A stretch of 5,687 nucleotides of DNA from DYGX01 sp035325905 (GCA_035325905.1 DAOKYY010000148.1:1-5687); one strand, 5' to 3'. Numbered from the stretch's first letter, positions 1 to 5,631 are shown. Notes: generated by a model not told the origin, from the letters alone. Numbers and translations: made by a program.

Positions 1-878
1 TCTTCCAGCGACACGTTGCCCAGCGCGGCCAGATCGCTCAGCGACACGCGGCGCGCGGCGGCGCGCGGCTTGCGGCAGCCGCACACCAGGCAGTCCGGGT
101 TGCACGGCACGCTCACCCACTCCGCCCCATACGGCGGCGTGACACGGCCCTCGTAAATCTCAAGCTGGCGGTTGGCGAGGATCACGGTGTTGCCGGGCAT
201 CTCGACATGCGCTTCGGTGTCTTCGAGCAGCACGTTGAGCGCCAGGTCCGCCTGCGCCCCCGCCACGCGCACGACATGAATCCACAGCCCCGGCTCGGCG
301 GCCAGCGTGCCATCCGGGCCGATCATACCATAGTCCAGCTCGGCTTCCCCGCCGACCGGCTCGGCCAGCCCCTCGCGCAGATGCTCCGCCCAGCAAGCGT
401 AACATGGCCCTTCGTCGGGGCGGATCACGCACACGTCGCCGCCTTCGCCGCGCTCGTAGACGCCCGCGTAGACCGCCGTTCGCCCAGCCGCCAGGCACGC
501 CTGGTTGACCGCGTACTTCGGCCCTTCGGCGTCTACCCCCACCACGACCACGTCCATTTCCGCCAGCCGGGGCAAATGATCCTCGATCCGCCCGTGGATC
601 GCCTCGACCACCGCGTCAGGGTTGCGCTGGTGGATCAGGTCGGCCACAGCGGCGGCTTTCGACTGCCCCAGGTAGCGGCGGTCCGCGACGTGGCGGACCA
701 CGTTCGGCGGCTCCAGCGTATCGTCGTCGATCAGGATGAAGCGGCCCACGCCGCTCATCGCCAGCGCGACGGCGGCGAAGCTCCCGCCGGAGCCAAGCCC
801 GATCACGCCGACGGTGCGCGTCCGCAGATACGCCAGCGTTCCCACGCCCAACAGTCGCTCAACGCGATCCCAGCTCAT
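1..878 (-). CDS. E1-like ThiF-family adenylyltransferase, 3' end missing (left edge)
   Basis: This is an E1/MoeB/ThiF-superfamily enzyme, expected to adenylate the C-terminus of a ubiquitin-like protein with ATP in the cytoplasm. The start is ATG at 878. Its A is also the last base of the upstream JAB stop (TGATG), so translation is probably coupled. The visible 292 codons have no stop and run off base 1. What is seen: a Rossmann nucleotide loop GLGSGG at residues 27-32; acidic residues IDDD at 50-53; an N and R pair (PPNVVRH, 58-64) matching the SNLQRQ element of MoeB; GQSKA at 71-75; the VVVGVD strand at 111-116; and Cys159/Cys162 (CYAC) plus Cys259/263/266/268 near the end, which probably bind the structural zinc. 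Odd points: no cysteine lies between 163 and 258, where MoeB-type proteins carry the catalytic Cys, and the N-terminal RYxRH arginine segment of MoeB is not obvious. Assignment to the superfamily is firm. Its partner and exact chemistry are inferred from the adjacent E2 and JAB genes. Confidence 0.93.
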   Translation of the reverse strand, partial: MSWDRVERLLGVGTLAYLRTRTVGVIGLGSGGSFAAVALAMSGVGRFILIDDDTLEPPNVVRHVADRRYLGQSKAAAVADLIHQRNPDAVVEAIHGRIEDHLPRLAEMDVVVVGVDAEGPKYAVNQACLAAGRTAVYAGVYERGEGGDVCVIRPDEGPCYACWAEHLREGLAEPVGGEAELDYGMIGPDGTLAAEPGLWIHVVRVAGAQADLALNVLLEDTEAHVEMPGNTVILANRQLEIYEGRVTPPYGAEWVSVPCNPDCLVCGCRKPRAAARRVSLSDLAALGNVSLE

Positions 879-2203
879 CAGGCGCCGTCCTTCTTCTGCA
901 TGCCGGGCTTCTCCGCGCCAGGCGGTGCGTCGAGCGCCTTCGGCGGCGGCGGGGTCGCTGACTGAGTCTGCTCGACATGCTGCGCCAGCTCCAGCAGGGT
1001 GCGCTTGCTGTCCCACTCCCAGGCGGGCATTTGCACTTCGGGCAGCGGGCGCGAGGCGTCGTACAGCTTCTCGAACAGGTCTTCATCCTCGGCCACGCTG
1101 ACCAGCGGCGCGAGGCGCACGCTCGGCTTGTCATAGGGGTAGTCGTGGGACGTGACCAGCAGCAGCACGTGCGTCGCGCCGGGCCGGTAGACCTGGAAGC
1201 AGATTTCGTAGGGCAGGCGCCCGTCGGCGTCCCAGCGAACCATATCGACCACATACCCGGCGTCGCGCAGCAGCCCGTACTCTTGCTGGAAGCGGCGCGG
1301 GTGCGCCAGGTGCCAGGCGATCGGTGCCAGGCCGGGCAGCCGGTCGTCGGCCCAGATTTCCGGGACCGCTGGCACGAAATGCTTGCGGCGCTTGCTCATA
1401 TACCAGAAGTCAATGCGGATCGTCCAGCCTGCCTCGCGGTCGCGCAGCACGATCGCGTTGGGCGACGGCGGCGGCTCGACAGGTTTTTCGGGCGCGACCG
1501 GCTCGCTTGCAGCGCTCTGCGGGGGCGTCTCAGCCAAAGCGGGCACGCTCCCGGCAGGCGCTTCGTCGCCCGGCGCAACCTCCGGCGGGGTAGCCCCGGT
1601 GCGCGCCACCATCTGGCCGAGCACATCGGACGACGGCGCTTCGGGCGCGGCGGCAGGCGTTGTCGCTGGCTCGGTGGCGGGCGGCTCCGGCTCCAGCGGG
1701 TAAAGCGTCACGATCGGCGCGACCAGGTGCTGGATCGGCGTGTCGCGGTCCTCGATCATGCGGCGCGCGGTCATGGCGTCGCCGCCGGACGGCGCGATCA
1801 TGTCGCCGGGCTGCTTGTGCCAGTCCCCGACATGGGCCAGCGGAAAATCCCACTTGGCGGCGAGCGCGTTGCCATACGAAGGCCGGCGCTGCTTGCGGGA
1901 CACCTCCCAGTTGACGAACAGCCAGTGGAAGACATCCCCCTGCCAGTCGTCGCCCTGCTCGAACATCCCCCACTCGCGGACGGCGCGCTCGCCGGGGCTG
2001 ATCGTGTCGAGAATGTAGAGATCCGGCTCGGCGCGGCCCGGCACCGGCACGACAAAGCCGATCATCGCTTCGCCCGTCTCCGGCTCAGGATACAGCAGCG
2101 CGCCACGCCTGATCTTGTCGATCACGCGCTGGGCGACGATGATGCGCGGCGTATCGCGCGGGGCATCCCGCCCGGTATCGCTTCTCGGCTCGTCCATCAC
2201 CAT
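878..2203 (-). CDS. JAB/JAMM-domain protein fused to a cysteine-less E2-like (UBC/RWD) domain
   Basis: This 441-aa protein is probably the deconjugating or processing component of the operon. The start is ATG at 2203, chosen because AGGAGGA lies 7 nt upstream and the protein then begins just before the JAB domain. An in-frame ATG at 2317 would only add residues encoded within the E2 gene. Residues about 20-168 form a JAB/Mov34 domain with JAMM elements Glu42 (PETGEAMIG), His129 (VGDWHKQP), Ser139 and Asp142 (PSGGD). The usual H-x-H is H-K-Q, with Gln131 replacing the second zinc-binding His. Residues about 170-249 are a Pro/Ala/Glu-rich linker. Residues about 250-412 hold a second globular part whose latter portion resembles an E2 fold: a helix, strands, a YPYDKPSV element at 355-362, and a Trp-containing terminal helix. 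No Cys follows that element, so it should not be a conjugating enzyme and may bind the E2, the modifier or a target. The tail from 413 is Pro/Lys-rich. The gene overlaps the E2 gene by 7 nt and the E1 gene by 1 nt. Confidence 0.9.
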   Translation of the reverse strand: MVMDEPRSDTGRDAPRDTPRIIVAQRVIDKIRRGALLYPEPETGEAMIGFVVPVPGRAEPDLYILDTISPGERAVREWGMFEQGDDWQGDVFHWLFVNWEVSRKQRRPSYGNALAAKWDFPLAHVGDWHKQPGDMIAPSGGDAMTARRMIEDRDTPIQHLVAPIVTLYPLEPEPPATEPATTPAAAPEAPSSDVLGQMVARTGATPPEVAPGDEAPAGSVPALAETPPQSAASEPVAPEKPVEPPPSPNAIVLRDREAGWTIRIDFWYMSKRRKHFVPAVPEIWADDRLPGLAPIAWHLAHPRRFQQEYGLLRDAGYVVDMVRWDADGRLPYEICFQVYRPGATHVLLLVTSHDYPYDKPSVRLAPLVSVAEDEDLFEKLYDASRPLPEVQMPAWEWDSKRTLLELAQHVEQTQSATPPPPKALDAPPGAEKPGMQKKDGA

Positions 2204-2679
2204 CGCAGTCTCCTCCTGCGCCGGTCGTCTTTCACCGGCGGCATGCGTTCCTCCACACCCGGCCAGAGGCCCGTCGCGCGCCAGGTATAGTAGGCGTAGA
2301 GCCACTGGATCGCCCACCCCGCGACCGTGACGGCGGTCGAGGTGCTGGGGTTCCAGCCATAGGTCACGCCGTCCTTCGGGTTAAACAGGCACAACTGTCC
2401 GTCTTCGTATTGGTGCTTTTCGCTGTACACGTTCGGCTTGAGGACATACGCCTCCGCCGGGCGGTTCGGGTATTCTTCGGGATAGATGATCTTCAGGGTG
2501 TGGACGCGCTGCGGGATGCCGGCCAGGTTAATCTCGACCTCGCCGATCCAGTGCAGCAGATCGCGCTTAGGGACGATCAGGCGGAACGTGTCCGCGAAGG
2601 TCGCCCGCATCATCTCGACCTCCAGCCGCAGGCGGTTGGAGACGTGATCGCGCGAACCCCACCAGGCTTCCTTCGGCAT
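2197..2679 (-). CDS. Bacterial E2 ubiquitin-conjugating-like enzyme (UBC fold)
   Basis: This 160-aa protein should accept a ubiquitin-like modifier from the E1 as a thioester on Cys97 and pass it to a target or partner. What is seen, in UBC order: an N-terminal amphipathic helix (about 9-30) with the RLxxE pattern; strands around WIGEVEINL (44-52) and HTLKIIYP (60-67); the E2 hallmark YPEEYPNRP (66-74); then HQYEDGQLCLF (89-99) with candidate catalytic Cys97; then WNPSTSTA (109-116) and an aromatic helix ending in TGLWPG (136-141). The classic HPN asparagine is replaced by a His-x-Tyr-x-Asp-Gly arrangement, which I recall as typical of prokaryotic E2s. The tail is strongly basic (RRRRRLRW). 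The start is ATG 2679, with GGAGG 10 nt upstream at 2690-2694. The gene sits 48 nt after the membrane-protein gene, and its TGA overlaps the JAB-fusion start. Length and motifs indicate an intact active E2; the identity of the modifier is unknown. Confidence 0.93.
   Translation of the reverse strand: MPKEAWWGSRDHVSNRLRLEVEMMRATFADTFRLIVPKRDLLHWIGEVEINLAGIPQRVHTLKIIYPEEYPNRPAEAYVLKPNVYSEKHQYEDGQLCLFNPKDGVTYGWNPSTSTAVTVAGWAIQWLYAYYTWRATGLWPGVEERMPPVKDDRRRRRLRW
2211..2217 (-). promoter_or_regulatory. Strong Shine-Dalgarno site for the JAB-fusion gene
   Basis: AGGAGGA lies inside the 3' end of the E2 gene, 7 nt before ATG 2203. It decides the start of the JAB-fusion gene in favour of 2203 over the second ATG at 2197 (13 nt away) and the upstream ATG at 2317. 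Confidence 0.75.
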
Positions 2680-2727
2680 GCTTCGCTTTCCTCCACAACA
2701 TGCTCGCGCGGCGCGGCGTGACGTCGC

Positions 2728-3414
2728 TCATTGCTGTTCTTCCTGGTCCGCCAGCAGTTCTGACAGGCTGACGGCCTCGCGCTGCCGGGCGGCGACGGCC
2801 TGCTGAAGCGTCTCGGACAGCTCGCCATCGCTGGCGACGTAACGCTGAATCGCGCCGCCGCCGACCGGCTGCCAGCCGAAGCGGTGCACGGCCAGCAGCG
2901 TCTCGCCCGCCAGAACGCGCAGCGCCCAGTCGCCGGGCGGGATCGGCTTGCCTTCGAGCGGCAGCCAGGTGCCGGGCAGAACCGTGTTGCGCCCGCCCAC
3001 CAGATCGTAGCGCGCTTCGTCGGCGTAGCGCAGCCGCCCCGCGCCGTCGATCAGCTCGAAGCGCACTTCGCCGCTGGCGTCATACGGCAGCACCAGGTCC
3101 GCGAAGGGGCGCAGATAGCGCGTGTCCATCAGCACTGACCCGGCCCGCACCAGCTTTGGCTCGCGCGTGTGCCGGTACGCCAGCAGGCCGAGATCGGCCA
3201 CCTGGACGTACTCGCTGCCCGGCTCGTACCCGGCGCGCGCCATCGCCTGCTGCGCCGTCTCGGTCAGCGCGACGCGCTTGCGGCGCGCCGTCCGGCCCGC
3301 CCGCATTGTCTCGGAAGACCACGGCGCGCTGGCGCGAGCCATGAAGGAAAACAGGAAGATCAGCGCAAAGACGACAAGCAACAGAACAATCAGGTCGCCC
3401 ATGAAGAAGTGCAT
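2728..3414 (-). CDS. Single-helix membrane-anchored protein, paralogue of the upstream gene, unknown function
   Basis: A 228-aa protein I do not recognise as a named family. One hydrophobic segment spans about residues 7-25 and is followed by an Arg/Lys-rich stretch (RTARRKR, 41-47), so the positive-inside rule places the C-terminal domain in the cytoplasm. The soluble part shares landmarks in order with the neighbouring 260-aa protein: AMARA (57-61), DLGLL (74-78), LRPFA (101-105), VRFEL (117-121), a LPG/LP segment (146-152), PGDW (160-163), SDGELSE (195-201) and VSLSELL (215-221). The middle, with alternating strands and a PGDW turn, reads like a beta-sandwich (Ig-like) domain, which is inference. 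ATG 3414 is preferred, with AGGGA 10 nt upstream; a TTG at 3417 and an ATG at 3402 are alternatives. It lies 13 nt after the upstream gene and 48 nt before the E2 gene, so it is probably co-transcribed. It may be a membrane platform, regulator or substrate of the conjugation enzymes. Confidence 0.85.
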   Translation of the reverse strand: MHFFMGDLIVLLLVVFALIFLFSFMARASAPWSSETMRAGRTARRKRVALTETAQQAMARAGYEPGSEYVQVADLGLLAYRHTREPKLVRAGSVLMDTRYLRPFADLVLPYDASGEVRFELIDGAGRLRYADEARYDLVGGRNTVLPGTWLPLEGKPIPPGDWALRVLAGETLLAVHRFGWQPVGGGAIQRYVASDGELSETLQQAVAARQREAVSLSELLADQEEQQ

Positions 3415-3427
3415 CAAGCTGGCATCC

Positions 3428-4210
3428 CTACCCCTCGCGGCGCTGGCGGCTCTGCTCGCGCAGCAGCTCTTCGAGGCTCAGCGGCAGCGACGTGTCTTCG
3501 GCGTCGTCGCCGCGCCAGACGCGCTCGCGCAGCTCGCCGTCGGCGCTCATCTGCCGGCGGCGCATCGCCAGCGACGGCGTCAGGCTGAAGGTGTGGATGC
3601 CGAGCATCCCGCCATCGACCTCAAAGTGCACGGTCCACGCGCCCGGCTCCAGGCTGCCTTGCTTGTTGCGGCGGATCGGCAGCCGGTAATCGGGCAGAAT
3701 CGCGTTTTCGCCCGTCTGAAGCCACTTGTCGGCCTCGTAGATGTACTGCGGCTTGCCGCTCTCGTCGCGCAGCTCGAAGCGCACGCGGCCTACCCGGTTG
3801 GCGAGCAGCTCCGGCACGTTGACGATCGCGAACGGGCGCAGCCCATCGTCGTCCAGCGAGATAAAGCGCCCGCGCCGCAGCGACAGACCGTCCGGGCGCG
3901 GCTCGTCCACAATCAGGCCGATGTCCAGCAGCCGCACCAGCGCGTCATAGTCGGGGTGCGTCCGGGCGCGGGCCATCGCCTCGCGCGCCACTTCGGACGG
4001 CTCAAGCTCCGGCACGCGGCGCGACGGCAGCGCCTCGACCAGGGTGCTGATGTCGATGTTCCGCGCGATGGCGGCGACCAGCACCAGGTACGCCAGCAGC
4101 AGGCCCGCGCCAACCAGCGTCGGCAGGCTGCCCGCGATCAGCGTCAGCGCCAGCGCCAGCCCGACGATCAGCAGCCAGACGACCGTGCCGCGATGACTTT
4201 GTCGAAACAT
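3428..4210 (-). CDS. Two-helix membrane protein with cytoplasmic domain, first gene of the operon, unknown function
   Basis: A 260-aa protein of no recognised family. Two hydrophobic segments, about residues 9-27 and 31-49, form a likely helical hairpin. Basic residues flank both ends (MFRQSHR before; AR at 49-50 and SRR at 63-65 after), so both termini should face the cytoplasm. The soluble region has AMARAR (78-83), LLDIGLI (94-100), LRPFA (124-128), VRFEL (143-147), ENAILP (168-173), PGAW (189-192), a short strand leading to HTFSL (206-210), SADGELRE (222-229) and LSLEELL (244-250), ending in a charged tail. The same landmarks in the same order occur in the next gene, so the pair is a tandem duplication with different membrane anchors. 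The start is ATG 4210, with a GGGGAG-type site 4 nt upstream at 4215-4220. As the first minus-strand gene of the divergent region it probably carries the operon promoter. It has no C-terminal Gly-Gly and no recognisable catalytic motif. Confidence 0.85.
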   Translation of the reverse strand: MFRQSHRGTVVWLLIVGLALALTLIAGSLPTLVGAGLLLAYLVLVAAIARNIDISTLVEALPSRRVPELEPSEVAREAMARARTHPDYDALVRLLDIGLIVDEPRPDGLSLRRGRFISLDDDGLRPFAIVNVPELLANRVGRVRFELRDESGKPQYIYEADKWLQTGENAILPDYRLPIRRNKQGSLEPGAWTVHFEVDGGMLGIHTFSLTPSLAMRRRQMSADGELRERVWRGDDAEDTSLPLSLEELLREQSRQRREG

Positions 4211-4363
4211 GCTGCTCCCCTTCGCCTTTGGCCCCCGCGAGCGTGTTTCCAGCGCCGCGACTATGTCTGCTGCCCGTCGATTTTAACGCACTCTCCGGGA
4301 ACACACCCCTCAATTCCTGTACGCAAGCGCCCGGATCGGGTTGCGCCCTGGATGCGCGCTGGT

Positions 4364-4391
4364 CCCTCTGGCGCTCCGCCCCGCCAGGGGG
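4364..4391 (+). other. 10-bp inverted repeat upstream of the MoeB-rhodanese gene
   Basis: CCCTCTGGCG (4364-4373) pairs with CGCCAGGGGG (4382-4391) across an 8-nt loop, giving nine Watson-Crick pairs and one G-U wobble if transcribed on the plus strand. It lies 66 nt before ATG 4458 and directly abuts the TATCGT -10-like element. There is no T-run after it, so it is not a typical terminator. It could be an operator or a leader hairpin, or chance pairing in GC-rich DNA. Confidence 0.35.
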
Positions 4392-4446
4392 TATCGTAGA
4401 GCGCGGAATCGCACGCCGGAGCATCGCCATCCACAGTCGCACACGC

Positions 4447-4450
4447 GAGG
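4447..4450 (+). promoter_or_regulatory. Ribosome binding site for the MoeB-rhodanese gene
   Basis: GAGG lies 7 nt before ATG 4458. It supports this start over the in-frame ATG at 4341, whose extra 39 residues are low-complexity and lie upstream of the N-terminus expected for MoeB proteins. Confidence 0.55.
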
Positions 4451-4457
4451 TCCGCCG

Positions 4458-5615
4458 ATGAGCACGCCAAACCAGCCTTATGACCTGACGCCCGACGAGC
4501 AGCGGCGCTACGCCCGCCACCTGACCCTGCCGCACGTCGGGCCGGAAGGGCAGCGCAAGCTCAAACAGGCGCGCGTGCTGATCGCGGGCGCGGGCGGGCT
4601 GGGCAGCGCCAGCGCGCTCTATCTTGCGGCGGCGGGCGTCGGCAGGCTGGGGCTGGTCGATTTCGACGTGGTGGACGCCAGCAACCTGCAGCGCCAGGTG
4701 ATTCACGGCGAGAGCACGCTCGGCCTGCCAAAGGTCGAGTCTGCGGCGCGGCGCCTGCGCGATCTCAACCCGCATATCGCGGTCGAGACGTATCACGACA
4801 AGCTGACGAGCCACAACGCGCTGGACGTGCTGTCGCGCTATGACGTGGTGGTGGACGGGACGGACAACTTCGCGGCGCGCTACCTGCTCAACGACGCCTG
4901 TATGCTGACCGGCAAGCCGCTGATCTACGGCGCAGTCTATCGCTTCGAGGGGCAGGTCAGCGTCTTCGGCCTGCCGGGCGGGCCGTGCTACCGCTGCCTT
5001 CTGCCGGAGCCGCCGCCGCCCGGCAGCGTGCCCAGTTGCGCGGAGGCGGGCGTGCTCGGCGTGCTGCCCGGCACGATCGGCACGCTCCAGGCGACCGAGG
5101 CGCTCAAGCTGGTGCTAGGGGCCGGAGAGCTGCTCGCCGGGCGGCTGCTGCTCTACGACGCGCTGGCGATGACATTCGACACGATCCGGCTGCCAAAGCG
5201 CGCGGACTGCCCGGCCTGCGGCGCGCACCCGACTATCACCCTGATCGACTACGAGACCTATTGCAGTGTGGACCACGCGACCGATCCCCAACCGGCTTTT
5301 CAGCAGCAGAGCGCGCGCCAGGTCAAGGCGCGGCTGGACGCGGGCGAGCGGCTGCTGCTGCTCGACGTGCGCGAGCCATACGAGCTACAGCTCAGCGCCC
5401 TGGACGGCGCGCTGAACGTCCCGATGAGCGAGATGGCGGCGCGCTGGAGCGAAATCCCGCGCGAGCAGCCGGTGGTTGTGTTCTGCCATACCGGGGTGCG
5501 CAGCGCCAGCCTGATCGACGCGCTGCGCGAGGTGGGGTACACGAACCTGATCAATATGGCGGGCGGGATCGACGCGTGGTCACGCGAGGTGGATAGCAGC
5601 GTGCCACGCTATTGA
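4458..5615 (+). CDS. moeB: MoeB-type adenylyltransferase fused to a rhodanese sulfurtransferase (MoeBR/MoeZ type)
   Basis: A complete 385-aa cytoplasmic enzyme. The N-terminal domain adenylates the C-terminal Gly-Gly of a small ubiquitin-like sulfur carrier (MoaD or ThiS type). The C-terminal rhodanese supplies the sulfur to make the thiocarboxylate used in molybdopterin and, in some lineages, thiamine, cysteine or tRNA thiolation pathways. What is seen: the arginine segment RYARHLTLP (17-25); the nucleotide loop GAGGLGS (44-50); DFD (68-70); SNLQRQ (75-80); LPKVES (90-95); VVDGTDNF (131-138); zinc ligands Cys177/Cys180 (CYRC) and Cys251/Cys254 (CPAC); conserved PSCAEAGVLG (192-201) with Cys194; and a rhodanese domain from about 285 with LLDVREPYE (301-309) and the active loop CHTGVRS (343-349), Cys343 being the persulfide site. 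The length suits MoeB-rhodanese fusions. It is divergent from the E2/JAB/E1 operon. The symbol could equally be moeZ. Which carrier it serves cannot be told here. Confidence 0.96.
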   Translation: MSTPNQPYDLTPDEQRRYARHLTLPHVGPEGQRKLKQARVLIAGAGGLGSASALYLAAAGVGRLGLVDFDVVDASNLQRQVIHGESTLGLPKVESAARRLRDLNPHIAVETYHDKLTSHNALDVLSRYDVVVDGTDNFAARYLLNDACMLTGKPLIYGAVYRFEGQVSVFGLPGGPCYRCLLPEPPPPGSVPSCAEAGVLGVLPGTIGTLQATEALKLVLGAGELLAGRLLLYDALAMTFDTIRLPKRADCPACGAHPTITLIDYETYCSVDHATDPQPAFQQQSARQVKARLDAGERLLLLDVREPYELQLSALDGALNVPMSEMAARWSEIPREQPVVVFCHTGVRSASLIDALREVGYTNLINMAGGIDAWSREVDSSVPRY

Positions 5616-5631
5616 GCATTGAGCAAAGAGC
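5611..5631 (+). repeat. Short tandem ATTGAGC repeat across the 3' end of the MoeB-rhodanese gene
   Basis: ATTGAGC occurs twice in tandem (5611-5617, 5618-5624), followed by the related AAAGAGC (5625-5631). The first copy includes the TGA stop codon. Further GAGC words at 5644, 5652 and 5671 continue the pattern to the right edge. Composition is clearly more AT-rich than the genes. Confidence 0.5.

Larger units (their letters stand above)
4211..4457. promoter_or_regulatory. Divergent intergenic region between the conjugation operon and the MoeB-rhodanese gene
   Basis: This 247-nt gap separates two divergent genes and should hold both promoters. On the minus strand the only AT-rich patch is TTAAAAT at 4280-4286, a plausible -10 element. 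The nearest TTGAGG (4308-4313) is too far upstream (about 22 nt) for a standard -35, so this promoter is weakly supported. On the plus strand TATCGT at 4392-4397 is a possible -10 without a good -35. Ribosome sites lie at 4215-4220 (minus) and 4447-4450 (plus). I see no coding potential; the upstream extension of the plus-strand frame to ATG 4341 translates to low-complexity Arg/Pro/His sequence. Confidence 0.45.

Noticed and set aside
207..965. Plus-strand frame of 252 codons over the E1-like gene
   Set aside because: It is a shadow of the E1-like gene, whose nucleotide-binding loop and zinc cysteines are on the minus strand.
977..2290. Long plus-strand open frame (437 codons) antisense to the JAB-fusion gene
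   Set aside because: Its translation is Arg/Gln/His/Ala-rich low-complexity sequence without motifs, and the opposite strand encodes conserved JAB and E2-like domains. Long antisense frames are expected in GC-rich genes.
2204..2317. Upstream ATG (2317) for the JAB-fusion gene
   Set aside because: The added 38 residues overlap the conserved E2 coding region, and a strong ribosome site points to ATG 2203.
1..4210. CBASS anti-phage operon with Cap2/Cap3
   Set aside because: Cap2 is an E2-E1 fusion and the system needs a CD-NTase and an effector. Here E1 and E2 are separate and no nucleotidyltransferase or known effector is in the window.
1..4210. Pupylation or proteasome locus
   Set aside because: There is no Pup, PafA/Dop ligase or proteasome-subunit sequence; the enzymes are of the E1/E2/JAB type.
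3122..4399. Long plus-strand open frame (425 codons) antisense to the two membrane-protein genes
   Set aside because: Low-complexity translation. The minus strand has coherent membrane helices and motifs repeated between two paralogues, which shows that strand is coding.
4341..4457. Upstream ATG (4341) for the MoeB-rhodanese gene
   Set aside because: The added 39 residues are low-complexity, MoeB proteins start near the RYxRH segment, and GAGG is well placed before ATG 4458.
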